From: Bradyrhizobium sp. WSM1417
Lineage (GTDB): Bacteria; Pseudomonadota; Alphaproteobacteria; Rhizobiales; Xanthobacteraceae
Direction of reading: 5' to 3'
DNA: 64,000 bases
NCBI RefSeq assembly: GCF_000515415.1
Contig: NZ_KI911783.1
Coordinates: forward strand, 7,675,831 to 7,739,830
Made by a program: the position numbers and the translations under genes. This document shows, piece after piece, positions 1 to 8,259 of the stretch; position 1 is the first letter of the stretch, and the number at the start of each line of letters is the position of its first letter. The notes under the pieces were generated by a model. It worked only from the letters and a program-made list of their open reading frames with translations, was not told the origin of the DNA and ran no database searches.

Positions 1-2
1 CT

Positions 3-461
3 TCCGCCGGCGAGGTCCGCCCGGTGTGGACGGAAATCGACTGGCCTTTCGGCGCGGATCCCTGGGGGAAAGGGAAGGCGTTTCGCTGCAAGGCCGAGGA
101 TTGCGGCGGCGAGGTCCAGCTCTACGTTCGCCCCAAGCTCGGCTTTTGCAATTGCGCCACCGGCGTTGCCGACGACGGCGACCTCGAACAGATGGGCGAC
201 CTGGCGCTGATTGGGAGGGCAACGCCGACGGCTGCCGGCCGAGAGATCGTCGTCGGTCCGATGCGCGGCCGCAGCCGGGCATATCGCGTTGAGGGGAACC
301 CGAAGGCCGCGCTCTCACTCGCCTTCAATCAACGCTGCGACATGGTGGCCGCGACGGCTTTGCTCGCACCGGGCGCGACCGCGTCACTGGAGCCGGCGGT
401 GCTGTCATTCCTCAATAGCGACCGCATGCTGAAATGGGCTGAGATCGCGCTTGGGTTATGA
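3..461 (+). CDS. Hypothetical protein, 5' end outside the window
   Basis: The frame is open from the first bases of the window and ends at TGA 459-461, so the start lies upstream. About 152 residues are visible. The first visible residues (SAGEVRPVW) look like the end of a signal peptide, which suggests an exported protein; this is an inference. There are four cysteines in the first third, arranged C-x5-C and then C-x-C, which could form disulfides or bind metal. I do not recognise the family. A GTG at 24 could also start a shorter product. It is convergent with the next gene, 44 bases away. Confidence 0.55.
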   Translation, partial: SAGEVRPVWTEIDWPFGADPWGKGKAFRCKAEDCGGEVQLYVRPKLGFCNCATGVADDGDLEQMGDLALIGRATPTAAGREIVVGPMRGRSRAYRVEGNPKAALSLAFNQRCDMVAATALLAPGATASLEPAVLSFLNSDRMLKWAEIALGL

Positions 462-505
462 CTCAAAGCAATAGCTGAATTAAAGCGACAATCTCGGCAC
501 GCGCC

Positions 506-1024
506 TTACCGCGCGGCCCTCAGGCCAATCTCCTCCAGCCGCGTCGCGAACCAGCGCGACAGCGGCTGATCGAGCACGCCGCTGACATAGACCTCCGAGA
601 TCGTCACGTGGTCCTTGTCCAGCACCAGCAGCACGCCGATCCAGAAGGCGAACCAGACATGCGCGTCGGTCAGCGCCATCAGCTTGTGCTGGTCGTGATC
701 GAGCGCGGTGTGATTGCTCGCCTTGCGGATCTCCACGGTCAGCAAATTGTTCGGGATCTCGCGCTGATGCACGACGACATCAGGATAGATCGACTTGCCC
801 AGGTGATCGTCGGTCGAGATGATGGTGCCGTGCGGCAGATGCAGCGTACGCTCGCCGAGCCGGTCGTAGTTGCAGTCGACCGACCAGCCGGAGAATTGCT
901 TCTCCAGATACACGGCGAAGCGGTGCGTGATGGCACGCTCGCCGATGTCCTTCGCGAACAGGAAGGCTTCGTGGGCGTAGAAGTCCCGGAGCGCCGCGAT
1001 CACCTTGTTCAGCTCGGTCTGCAT
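506..1024 (-). CDS. Conserved hypothetical protein, possible PD-(D/E)xK nuclease-like fold
   Basis: 172 residues from ATG at 1024. A TTG seven codons earlier would also fit, but ATG is preferred. The middle of the protein reads YPDVVVHQRE, then LLTVEIRKASN. An acidic residue after a hydrophobic strand, followed by a strand ending E-x-(R/K)-K, is the usual layout of a PD-(D/E)xK nuclease core. Here the second motif is E-I-R-K rather than E-x-K, so the match is imperfect. The N-terminal part is helical and charged. No restriction-modification or phage genes adjoin it. It lies alone, convergent with the preceding gene. Function unknown; the nuclease idea is inference. Confidence 0.6.
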   Translation of the reverse strand: MQTELNKVIAALRDFYAHEAFLFAKDIGERAITHRFAVYLEKQFSGWSVDCNYDRLGERTLHLPHGTIISTDDHLGKSIYPDVVVHQREIPNNLLTVEIRKASNHTALDHDQHKLMALTDAHVWFAFWIGVLLVLDKDHVTISEVYVSGVLDQPLSRWFATRLEEIGLRAAR

Positions 1025-1071
1025 TTTGGCCCCGGCCCATTTCAACCTTATGCGTCCCGACCGGTCTCTCG

Positions 1072-1260
1072 CTCCCTCGCCCCGTTCTTACGGGGAGAGG
1101 GTGGGGTGAGGGGCCGTCTCCGCGAGTTTGGTTGGAATGATAGGTCGAACGCGCGCGGCGTGCGAGTCGGATGGTTTTTTGCGTAGGTTAACAGCTTGCC
1201 TTGCCCCTCACCCGGATTGCTACGCAATCCGACCTCTCCCCGCAGAAGAGCGGGGAGAGG
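1072..1260. repeat. Paired palindromic intergenic repeats (family A)
   Basis: Two GC-rich stem-loops face each other. The first (1072-1113) reads CTCCCTCGCCCC then GGGGAGAGGGTGGGGTGAGG. The second (1201-1260) holds CCCCTCACCCGGATTGC and CCTCTCCCCG...CGGGGAGAGG. Related copies lie at 15060-15201, 30806-30946, 27115-27145 and 57385-57420. They are non-coding, sit between genes, and can form long hairpins in RNA on either strand. Confidence 0.8.
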
Positions 1261-1267
1261 TTGAACC

Positions 1268-2815
1268 TTACATCTGGACTTCGATCAGCCGCGGTCCGGG
1301 CTCGGCGACGGCCTCGGCCAGCGCCTTGTTGAACTCGTCCGCGTTGGTGACGGCGCGGCCGGGCACGCCCATGCCCTTGGCCAGCGCCACGAAATCCAGC
1401 GTCGGCCGGTCGAGGCGAAGCATGTCGTTGGCGCGCTGGCCGGGCTCACCGGCGCCGACATTGTCGAACTCGCCGCGCAGGATCTGGTAGATGCGATTGG
1501 CGAACACGATGGTGACGATGTTGAGATTCTCGCGGGCCTGCGTCCACAGCGACTGGATCGTGTACATTGCGCTGCCGTCGCCGACCATGCAGATCACCTT
1601 GCGGTCCGGGCAGGCGATCGCAGCGCCGATCGAGAGTGGCGTCGAGAAGCCGATCGAGCCGCCCATGTTCTGGAGCCAGTCGTGCGGCGCGGCTGCCGCC
1701 GTCGGCGGGAAGAAGGCGCGCCCGGTGGTGAGGGATTCGTCGACCAGGATCGCATTCTCAGGAATCGCATAGGCGATCGACTGCGCGATCGAGGCGTGGG
1801 TCAGTGCGCCGGTCGGCTTGAGCAGCTCGGCCGCGGCCTGCGGCTTGACGTCCTTCGCGCTGGCCTTGACCGCGCCGGCGAGCGCTTCCAGTGCTGCGAC
1901 CGAATTCTCACCCCAGGAGGTCATGCGATGCACGTCGCAGCCCTCGGGCTTGAGGATGCTCGGCTTGTTCGGATAGGCGAAGAAGGCCACGGGATCGTCG
2001 GACTCGACCAGCACGATATGGCGGAACCTCGCCAGCATTTGCAGCGCGTTGTCGATCACGTAATGGATGCGATCGATCGAGAAGCGGCCGCGGCCGCGCG
2101 CCATCCTGGGACGGAAGGTCGGGCCCATCACGGTGCAGCCGGTCTTGGCGGCGATACGCTCGGCCAGCGCCAGGCCCTGCTCGCTCAGCGCACTGCCGGT
2201 CATCAGCAGCAACGTGCCCTCGCCGTCGCCGTGCAGGATCTTTGCGGCCTGCTCGACCGCCTGCGGCGAATAGCTCGCGCGCTGCTGCTCGGCCGGAACC
2301 TCGGCGATGCCGTCCGCTTCGTTCCAGGCGGTGTCGGCGGGCAGGATCAGGGTCGCGATCTGCGGCGGCGCGCTCTTGGCGGCGGCGATCGCCGCGGCAC
2401 CGTCGGCGGCGACCGATTTGGAGTCCGGCGAGGTCCGGACCCAGGACGACATCGGCCGGGCCAGGCCCTCGATGTCGGAGGTCAGCGGCGCGTTATAGCC
2501 GATGTGGTAGACGGCGTGCTGGCCGACGATGTTGACGATGCCGGAATTCGCCTTCTTGGCGTTGTGCAGATTGGCAAGGCCGTTGGCGAGGCCGGGACCG
2601 AGATGCAGCAGCGTCGAGGCCGGCGTGCCCTTCATGCGGAAATAACCGTCGGCGGCGCCGGTCACCACGCCTTCGAACAGGCCGAGCACGCAACGCATGC
2701 CGGGCACGCGGTCGAGCGCTGCGACAAAATGCATCTCTGAGGTGCCGGGGTTGGAGAAGCAGACGTCGACCCCGCCCTTGACCATCGTCCGCACCAGACT
2801 TTCCGCACCGTTCAT
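1268..2815 (-). CDS. Thiamine-diphosphate-dependent enzyme, acetolactate synthase/decarboxylase type
   Basis: 515 residues. It has the three-domain ThDP layout. The N-terminal PYR domain has the NPGTSEMHF loop and a catalytic-type Glu near residue 48 (LGLFEGV). A central domain follows. The C-terminal PP domain has the GDGSAMYTIQSLW ThDP/Mg motif. It resembles proteins often labelled acetolactate synthase large subunit, but it is shorter than typical IlvB and has no regulatory subunit next to it, so a 2-keto acid decarboxylase or carboligase role is equally likely. ATG at 2815 is preceded by a GGGAG ribosome site. It stands alone between a repeat and a divergent L,D-transpeptidase gene. A second ThDP enzyme lies at 21087-22709. 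Confidence 0.8.
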   Translation of the reverse strand: MNGAESLVRTMVKGGVDVCFSNPGTSEMHFVAALDRVPGMRCVLGLFEGVVTGAADGYFRMKGTPASTLLHLGPGLANGLANLHNAKKANSGIVNIVGQHAVYHIGYNAPLTSDIEGLARPMSSWVRTSPDSKSVAADGAAAIAAAKSAPPQIATLILPADTAWNEADGIAEVPAEQQRASYSPQAVEQAAKILHGDGEGTLLLMTGSALSEQGLALAERIAAKTGCTVMGPTFRPRMARGRGRFSIDRIHYVIDNALQMLARFRHIVLVESDDPVAFFAYPNKPSILKPEGCDVHRMTSWGENSVAALEALAGAVKASAKDVKPQAAAELLKPTGALTHASIAQSIAYAIPENAILVDESLTTGRAFFPPTAAAAPHDWLQNMGGSIGFSTPLSIGAAIACPDRKVICMVGDGSAMYTIQSLWTQARENLNIVTIVFANRIYQILRGEFDNVGAGEPGQRANDMLRLDRPTLDFVALAKGMGVPGRAVTNADEFNKALAEAVAEPGPRLIEVQM

Positions 2816-3072
2816 CCGTCAGCTCCCGCAACCGGCAATGTTCCAACAATCCGTCCGATCAATCATTGTTCGCTCGTCTCGTCAAAGCAATAGCCGGCAT
2901 CGCCGCCCTGCGATGCGCCCGTTTGGCTAATGCTTTCCGGCAAATTGGCATGGTTGCCGATTTGGTAACGCCATTCATTAAGGATGCCTCCCTCACGGTG
3001 CCGTGGCTTGCGGAAAGCTCGCAAATATGGCCTGTGACTTCGGTTGAATCGATTTTTTTGCTGGGGGAAACA

Positions 3073-3651
3073 ATGATCCGGTTTTTTGCCGCGCCGATTG
3101 CCGCCATAGCACTGCTGTCGGCGACCGCCGGCGGCGCCTTCGCCGAGGAGTTCGACTCCCGCGACATCATGGGCGGCGGCCCGAATTTCTTCCGCGGCGG
3201 CTCGAGCCCGGTTCCCCGCACCACCGTCATTTACAACGGCAATTACGCCCCCGGCACGATCGTGGTGAACACCTCGGAGCGCCGGCTCTATCTGGTGCTC
3301 CAGAACGGTCAGGCCCTGCGTTACAGCATCGGCGTCGGCCGCGACGGCTTCCGCTGGGGCGGCGTGCACAGGATCACCGCAAAGAAGGAATGGCCGGACT
3401 GGACGCCGCCGTCGCAGATGCTGGCCCGCCGGCCGGACCTGCCGCGTCACATGAAGGGCGGCGTCGAGAATCCGCTCGGCGCGCGCGCGATGTATCTGGG
3501 CTCGACGCTCTACCGCATCCACGGCTCCAACGAGCCGGAGACGATCGGCCAGGCGGTATCCTCGGGCTGCTTCCGCATGACCAACGACGACGTCACCGAC
3601 CTCTACGGCCGCGTCGGCGTCGGCACCACCGTGGTCGTGCTGAACAACTAG
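3073..3651 (+). CDS. L,D-transpeptidase (YkuD/ErfK family), exported
   Basis: 192 residues. The ATG at 3073 follows a strong GGGGG ribosome site. It gives a clean signal peptide (MIRFFAAPIAAIALLSATAG, cleaved near GAFA-EE), so the upstream in-frame extension is not needed. The YkuD domain starts near residue 57 (IVVNTSERRLYLV) and ends with the catalytic HGSN (His150) and SSGCFRM (Cys166) motifs. Enzymes of this family make 3-3 peptidoglycan cross-links or attach envelope proteins to the wall in the periplasm. It is followed on the same strand by a DUF2927 gene, also predicted exported. Confidence 0.9.
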   Translation: MIRFFAAPIAAIALLSATAGGAFAEEFDSRDIMGGGPNFFRGGSSPVPRTTVIYNGNYAPGTIVVNTSERRLYLVLQNGQALRYSIGVGRDGFRWGGVHRITAKKEWPDWTPPSQMLARRPDLPRHMKGGVENPLGARAMYLGSTLYRIHGSNEPETIGQAVSSGCFRMTNDDVTDLYGRVGVGTTVVVLNN

Positions 3652-3720
3652 CAGGAACCGGCGGGCGCGTGGATATGCGGTCTTGTGCGTCGGTTCCGAA
3701 TACGGCAGCGTCTCCTGGCA

Positions 3721-4536
3721 ATGAGCGCATTGGCCCCGCCTTCGTCCGGCTTTCGCATCGCCCTGCTGGCGCTCGCCACCTTCGCGTTCGTCCCTGACAC
3801 CGCTACCATCGCCCTCGCGGGCGAATTGCCCGCGATCGCCTCGCGCCAGCGCGCCGAGAAGAAGAGCTTTACCGACGGCGAGATCGTCGATGGCTTTCTC
3901 AAGACGGCGTTCGGCGCCGAATATCATCTCGCCGGCCGCGTCGACCGCATCCGCAAGTTCGACGGGCCGGTGCGCGTGTTCGCCGAGAGTGACCGCGCCG
4001 ACCGCAAGGCGCAGCTCGCGAAAGTCGTAACCGACATCGGCAAGCGCGTGCAGCATCTCGACATCGCCATGATCGAGAGCAGCGAAGCGGCGAATGTGCG
4101 GGTGAAGCTCGTGCGCGACCGCGATCTGTTCCGCACCATCTCGAGCTTCTACGGTGCGGAGAAGGCCCGCGAGATCCGCACCTCGCTCGATCCGCAATGC
4201 CTGTCCGGCTTTCGCAAGAACGACAATTTCGAGATCGAGCATTCCGACGTCATTCTCACCGTCGACAACGGCGATTTCACCTTCCTCGACTGCGCCTATG
4301 AGGAGCTGCTGCAATCGCTCGGCCCGATCAACGACACCGCGAGCGTGCCCTGGACCATGTTCAACGACAACGTCTCGATGGGCTATTTCGACGTCTACGA
4401 CCAGTACATCCTCAATTTGCTCTACGATCCCCGCATCAAGGCCGGCATGACCGTGGCTGAGGTCAAGGCCGCGCTGCCCGACGTGCTCACCGATGTACGC
4501 GTTTGGGTGAGGCGCGTGAACGATCTGAAGGAATAG
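3721..4536 (+). CDS. DUF2927 family protein, exported
   Basis: 271 residues from ATG 3721; a GTG at 3685 would add 12 residues. The N-terminus has a hydrophobic segment (FRIALLALATFAFV) ending near ALAGE, which fits a signal peptide. The body matches the DUF2927 pattern as I know it, including a C-terminal LDCAYEELLQSLGPINDT stretch that follows a Cys-containing segment. DUF2927 proteins are common in alphaproteobacteria and their role is unknown. It follows the L,D-transpeptidase gene by 69 bases and may be cotranscribed with it. It is convergent with the methyltransferase gene, with a small hairpin between them. Confidence 0.75.
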   Translation: MSALAPPSSGFRIALLALATFAFVPDTATIALAGELPAIASRQRAEKKSFTDGEIVDGFLKTAFGAEYHLAGRVDRIRKFDGPVRVFAESDRADRKAQLAKVVTDIGKRVQHLDIAMIESSEAANVRVKLVRDRDLFRTISSFYGAEKAREIRTSLDPQCLSGFRKNDNFEIEHSDVILTVDNGDFTFLDCAYEELLQSLGPINDTASVPWTMFNDNVSMGYFDVYDQYILNLLYDPRIKAGMTVAEVKAALPDVLTDVRVWVRRVNDLKE

Positions 4537-4542
4537 AGGCGC

Positions 4543-4565
4543 TCTTCCCCCACAAGGGAGAAGAG
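4543..4565. terminator. Hairpin between convergent genes, terminator-like
   Basis: CTCTTCCCCC, a 3-base loop, then GGGAGAAGAG form a stem between the DUF2927 and methyltransferase stop codons. The sequence also resembles the half-palindrome found at 9551-9577. There is no clear U-tract, so a termination role is tentative. Confidence 0.4.
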
Positions 4566-4572
4566 AAAACAG

Positions 4573-5379
4573 TCACACCTTCTTCGCCTTCGACATCAAA
4601 AATTGCTGGCGCATCACGTTGTTGCTTCCGTCGAAATATTCGGAGATCAGCGCCTCGAACTCGCTGCGAAAACTCCGCAGCTTGTCCGGCTCGTCCTTGT
4701 ACTGGGCAATGAGCTTGATCAAAGGCCCGATCGTCGCTTCCATGGTGCGGCGGAAATGCTGCGGGCTGAGTGCGGACGGCGTCATGATGTCCATGTCGAA
4801 GGCGATATCCTTCGCTTTCCCCGCGAGACGTTCGGCGACGATCTTGGGATCGCCCCACGACACCGGTGATGCCACGCCCTCGGGCGGCGGCAGATGGCGG
4901 CCGATCAGTGCGAACATCCGTCCGACATAGAGATGCGGCGGCCAGGTAGAGAAGGCGATGGTGCCGCCCGGCTTCAGCACGCGCAGCATCTCGCCGATGG
5001 CGACCTCGGGACGCGGCGCGAACATGTGGCCGAACTGGCTGAGCACCACGTCGAACTCGTTGTCGCCATAGGGCAGGCTTTCGGCGTCGCCTTCGGCCAA
5101 GTCGACATCGAGGTTCGCCAGCTGCGCGTGCTCGCGGGCGCGTTCGATCAGGACCGGCGACAGGTCGAGGCCCCTGACCTTCGCACCGCGGCGTGCCGCC
5201 GTGATCGCGGCGACGCCGGTGCCGCATCCGACGTCGAGCAGCCTTTGGCCGGTCGCGACCCCGGCGAAGCTGACGAGCTTGGCGGCCGAGGGTGTCGTGA
5301 ACACTTCCATCGGCGTGAACAGCGACCAGGCTTCCTTCTGGACTGCCTTGAAACCAGCAAACGGGTCTTGGTCGGCCAT
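4573..5379 (-). CDS. Class I SAM-dependent methyltransferase (UbiE/COQ5-like)
   Basis: 268 residues from ATG 5379 (MADQDPF), which follows a GGGAGAG ribosome site. The in-frame sequence upstream is not needed. Motif I is LLDVGCGTGVAAI, followed by an acidic strand end (VRGLDLSP), then motif II (GDAESLPYGDNEFDVV) and motif III (LRVLKPGGTIAFSTW). These bind S-adenosylmethionine. The methyl acceptor cannot be told from sequence; small hydrophobic molecules are usual for this group. The gene is convergent with DUF2927 and downstream of the threonine-synthase-like gene on the same strand, 101 bases away. Confidence 0.85.
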   Translation of the reverse strand: MADQDPFAGFKAVQKEAWSLFTPMEVFTTPSAAKLVSFAGVATGQRLLDVGCGTGVAAITAARRGAKVRGLDLSPVLIERAREHAQLANLDVDLAEGDAESLPYGDNEFDVVLSQFGHMFAPRPEVAIGEMLRVLKPGGTIAFSTWPPHLYVGRMFALIGRHLPPPEGVASPVSWGDPKIVAERLAGKAKDIAFDMDIMTPSALSPQHFRRTMEATIGPLIKLIAQYKDEPDKLRSFRSEFEALISEYFDGSNNVMRQQFLMSKAKKV

Positions 5380-5480
5380 GGAACTCTCCCTTCGCTCGAT
5401 GTCGGCCTTCATGAGGCTGACGACAGATGCCAAAGGTTCAACGCGGTCCCATGACGGCGACGGCTTCGCCTCGTCGCGTC

Positions 5481-6608
5481 CTATTGCACCAGATCGGCAA
5501 CGATGGTCGCGGCCTTGAGGCCGGTGCCGGTGAGGACCGCGACCGTGGTCTCGTTCGCCTTGATGGCACCGGTGGCGGATAGTTTGTCCAGCGCGGCGGC
5601 AGCACTGGCGCTGGTCGGCTCGGCGAACAGGCCCTGCCGCGCAAGGCGCCGCAGCGCGGCGACGATCTCATCCTCGGTGAGTGCGACGGTGCCGCCGCCG
5701 CTCTCGCGCAACGCGCCGATGATCTCGCGCAGACGCAGCGGATGCTTGATCGCGGTGCCTTCGGCGATGGTCTTGTTCACCTCGCGCGCGACAGGCGTGT
5801 CGAGGCCCGCCTTGAAGCTCGCATCGATCGGCGAGCAATTGAGCGGCTGTGCCGCAAACAGGCGCGGCAGCCTGGTGATCTGACCGGCTTTCAACAGCTC
5901 ACGGAAACCAAAGGCGCAACCCAAAAGGCTGCTGCCGGCGCCGACCGGGACGATGACGTTGTCGGGGGCGCGGAAGCCGAGATCTTCCCAGATCTCATAG
6001 GCGAGCGACTTGGTGCCTTCGAGGAAGAACGGTTGCCAGTTGTGGCTGGCATAGAAGGTCTGGCTCGACTGCCGGATGGCCTCGGCCTCCGATTCCTCGC
6101 GCGGGCCCTCGACCAGCTGCACCGCGGCGCCATAGGCGCGGACCTGCGCGATCTTGGCCGGTGACGTCGATGCAGGCGCGAGGATCTTCACGCGCATGCC
6201 GCCGGCGGCACCTAACCCCGCCATCGACGAGCCGCCATTGCCGGACGAGTCCTCCAGAATGGCCTCGACGCCGATCTGACGAAGGAAGGACAGCATTACG
6301 GCGGAGCCCCGGTCCTTGAAGCTGCCGGTCGGGTTGAACCATTCGAGCTTGAAGAACGGGCGCAGCTCGCCCCAGGCCTGCTGCACCAGCGGCGTGCAGC
6401 CTTCGCCGAGCGTGATCGGAGTCTTGATCTCGACCGGCAGCGCCGCCCGGTAGCGCCAGAGCGAGCGCGCCCGGCCGTCGATGTCCTCGCGCGACATCCC
6501 TGCCCCCGGCGTCACCAGCAGCGGCGTGCGCTCATCCGAGCACCAGCGCGGCTGGTCCAGCGGATAGAGGTTACCGTTGCGAGGGTCGATGTAGGCGGCG
6601 GCGGACAT
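5481..6608 (-). CDS. Threonine synthase-like PLP-dependent enzyme
   Basis: 375 residues from ATG 6608. It is a fold-type II PLP enzyme. The PLP lysine lies in TGSFKDRGSAVML. A GNGGSSMAGLGAAGG segment looks like the substrate/phosphate loop, and VPVGAGSSLLG is a second glycine-rich loop. At about 375 residues it fits the shorter threonine synthase-type branch rather than the approximately 470-residue E. coli-like ThrC, so it may act on another hydroxy-amino acid. It is divergent from the URC cluster with 387 bases between the starts, so the two units could share regulatory DNA. Specificity is not resolved. Confidence 0.75.
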   Translation of the reverse strand: MSAAAYIDPRNGNLYPLDQPRWCSDERTPLLVTPGAGMSREDIDGRARSLWRYRAALPVEIKTPITLGEGCTPLVQQAWGELRPFFKLEWFNPTGSFKDRGSAVMLSFLRQIGVEAILEDSSGNGGSSMAGLGAAGGMRVKILAPASTSPAKIAQVRAYGAAVQLVEGPREESEAEAIRQSSQTFYASHNWQPFFLEGTKSLAYEIWEDLGFRAPDNVIVPVGAGSSLLGCAFGFRELLKAGQITRLPRLFAAQPLNCSPIDASFKAGLDTPVAREVNKTIAEGTAIKHPLRLREIIGALRESGGGTVALTEDEIVAALRRLARQGLFAEPTSASAAAALDKLSATGAIKANETTVAVLTGTGLKAATIVADLVQ

Positions 6609-6868
6609 GGCGGTCTCCAAGGAAGGCGATAGGGCAAAGGCGATCCGTACGTTGGGTTTGATGACACGTTTTGTCCGGAAACTCGACGCCCGCCACGCAA
6701 GCCGTGCGGCGCCTCTTGAAAACTCGAAAACCATAATTACTTCATCAGCTTACACCGATGGCGACGAGCTCCGCCAGTGCAGTGGCGTGGCATTCGGGCA
6801 AGCGCTGCCGGGTCGCGGGACGACGGGAATTTGGCCGCGAGCCGCCCTGCCCTGCGCAGCACGATTAA

Positions 6869-6896
6869 CTTGTCTGTCGCGACTGCCCGCTACAAT
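6869..6896 (+). promoter_or_regulatory. Candidate promoter of the urc cluster
   Basis: CTTGTC at 6869-6874 and TACAAT at 6891-6896 are separated by 16 bases, close to the rhizobial housekeeping pattern (CTTGAC/CTATAT-like). This places transcription start near 6903 and gives a leader of about 92 bases before the urc1 ATG at 6996. The rest of the intergenic stretch (6609-6868) shows nothing else I can name. Confidence 0.45.
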
Positions 6897-6911
6897 ATGT
6901 TGGATTGAGCT

Positions 6912-6942
6912 CGCGCCGCCGGTGTTCCGCATCGGCAGCGCG
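6912..6942 (+). other. First leader hairpin upstream of urc1
   Basis: CGCGC pairs with GCGCG, then after one C-A mismatch GCCG pairs with CGGC. The loop is 11 bases (GTGTTCCGCAT). It begins about ten bases after the predicted transcription start and ends three bases before the terminator-like hairpin. Confidence 0.5.
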
Positions 6943-6945
6943 ACG

Positions 6946-6983
6946 AGCCAAGGCCCGTCCGAGCGGCGGGCCGTTGGCTTTTT
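6946..6983 (+). terminator. Intrinsic-terminator-like hairpin in the urc1 leader
   Basis: AGCCAA/TTGGCT and GGCCCG/CGGGCC form a 12-bp stem with a single bulged G and a 9-base loop. Five T residues (6979-6983) follow at once. The urc1 ribosome site GGGAG starts at 6984 and ATG at 6996. No plus-strand gene lies upstream before position 4536, so the site does not terminate a known gene. An attenuator for urc1, or the end of a short RNA, are the obvious readings. Confidence 0.6.
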
Positions 6984-6995
6984 GGGAGTTTGGTC

Positions 6996-8252
6996 ATGAG
7001 CCGCGCGAACCGTACCGACCACATCCGCCTCACCTCCCATCCGGAGCCGGGCCGGACAGCCGCATTCCCGATCCACTGGGGCGCCGCCGATGCACGCGCC
7101 CGCGGACCGATCATCGGCACGGTGTCGCGCGCCGGGGATCGCAACGTGATCGGCAGCCATGGCGGCTCCTATGCGATGTACCGCGCGCTCGCGGTGTCCG
7201 CCGGCGCGCTCGATCCGATCCGGCGTCCTGACCTCACCAACACCTTTCCGGCCGCGACCATCGGCCCGTTCCCGCAGTGGAGCGATCCCGCCAAGATCGT
7301 CGCGCTCGATCCCTGGGGGCATCTCGTCGCCGAGAATTTCGGCAAGGACATCGCCGAGGGCATCGACATCAGGCCGAGCATCGCGGTGACGCGTGCGCGG
7401 CTGGACCTGCCGGAGATCCGCGAGGCGCTCGCGGCCAAGCGCCTGCGCGCCGACGGCGACGTCGTGCACGCCAATGGCAGCGTGTCGGTGGTGAAGATCG
7501 CGATCGATCCGGTCTGGTATCTGCCGGGCCTTGCGGAGCGCTTCGCGACCAATGAGACCGAGCTGCGGCGCACGCTATTCGAGCAGACCGCCGGCATGTT
7601 CCCCGAGCTGGTGACCCGGCCGGACATGAAGGTGTTTCTGCCGCCGATCGGCGGCACCACCGTCTACATGTTCGGCGACGTCACCAAGTTGCCGGACCAT
7701 CGCACCAAGATCACCTGCCGCGTGCATGACGAGTGCAACGGCTCCGACGTGTTCGGCTCCGACATCTGCACCTGCCGCCCCTACCTCATTCACGGCATCG
7801 AGGAATCCGCGCGTGGCGCGCAGGAGGGCGGGCTCGGGCTCGTGATCTACAACCGCAAGGAAGGCCGCGCGCTCGGCGAGGTCACCAAATTCCTGGTCTA
7901 CAATGCGCGCAAGCGCCAGGAGGACGGCGATGCCGCCGCCGCCTATTTCGAGCGCACCGAATGCGTTGCCGGCGTCCAGGACGCGCGCTTCCAGCAATTG
8001 ATGCCCGACACCATTCATTGGCTGGGCCTGAAGCGCATCGACCGCTTCCTGTCGATGAGCGACATGAAGCATGACGCGCTGACCTCGCAGGGCATCGACA
8101 TCGTCGAGCGCGTGCCGATCCCGCCCGAGCTCATTCCCGCCGACGCCTATGTCGAGATCGCCGCGAAAAAGGCCGCCGGCTATTACTCCACCGACATCGC
8201 GCCGGAGAAGGACGTCGACGGCGTGGTCGGGCGTTCGCTGGAAAAATACTGA
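6996..8252 (+). CDS. urc1: GTP cyclohydrolase II-like protein Urc1 of the URC uracil-degradation pathway
   Basis: 418 residues from ATG 6996, with GGGAG seven bases upstream. The C-terminal half is a RibA-type domain. The zinc ligands Cys247-x10-Cys258-x-Cys260 keep the exact RibA spacing. QDARF (Asp329, Arg331) matches the catalytic D-x-R of RibA. NRKEGRALGE replaces the usual EGRGIGL loop. The N-terminal 200 residues are not a DHBP synthase domain. This long RibA-like form next to DUF1688 and a UPRT homologue is the arrangement of yeast URC1/URC4/URC6, which degrade uracil without the reductive route. No riboflavin genes are nearby, so flavin synthesis is unlikely. The gene ends 7 bases before the next one. 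Confidence 0.85.
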   Translation: MSRANRTDHIRLTSHPEPGRTAAFPIHWGAADARARGPIIGTVSRAGDRNVIGSHGGSYAMYRALAVSAGALDPIRRPDLTNTFPAATIGPFPQWSDPAKIVALDPWGHLVAENFGKDIAEGIDIRPSIAVTRARLDLPEIREALAAKRLRADGDVVHANGSVSVVKIAIDPVWYLPGLAERFATNETELRRTLFEQTAGMFPELVTRPDMKVFLPPIGGTTVYMFGDVTKLPDHRTKITCRVHDECNGSDVFGSDICTCRPYLIHGIEESARGAQEGGLGLVIYNRKEGRALGEVTKFLVYNARKRQEDGDAAAAYFERTECVAGVQDARFQQLMPDTIHWLGLKRIDRFLSMSDMKHDALTSQGIDIVERVPIPPELIPADAYVEIAAKKAAGYYSTDIAPEKDVDGVVGRSLEKY

Positions 8253-8259
8253 TCGATTG

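Noticed and set aside
2863..4314. 483-codon frame antisense to the L,D-transpeptidase and DUF2927 genes
   Set aside because: It spans two real genes and their gap. The composition is typical of a GC-rich shadow frame.
6996..8252. Riboflavin biosynthesis RibA
   Set aside because: No DHBP synthase domain, an altered EGRGIGL loop, no other rib gene nearby, and DUF1688 and UPRT-like neighbours point to Urc1.
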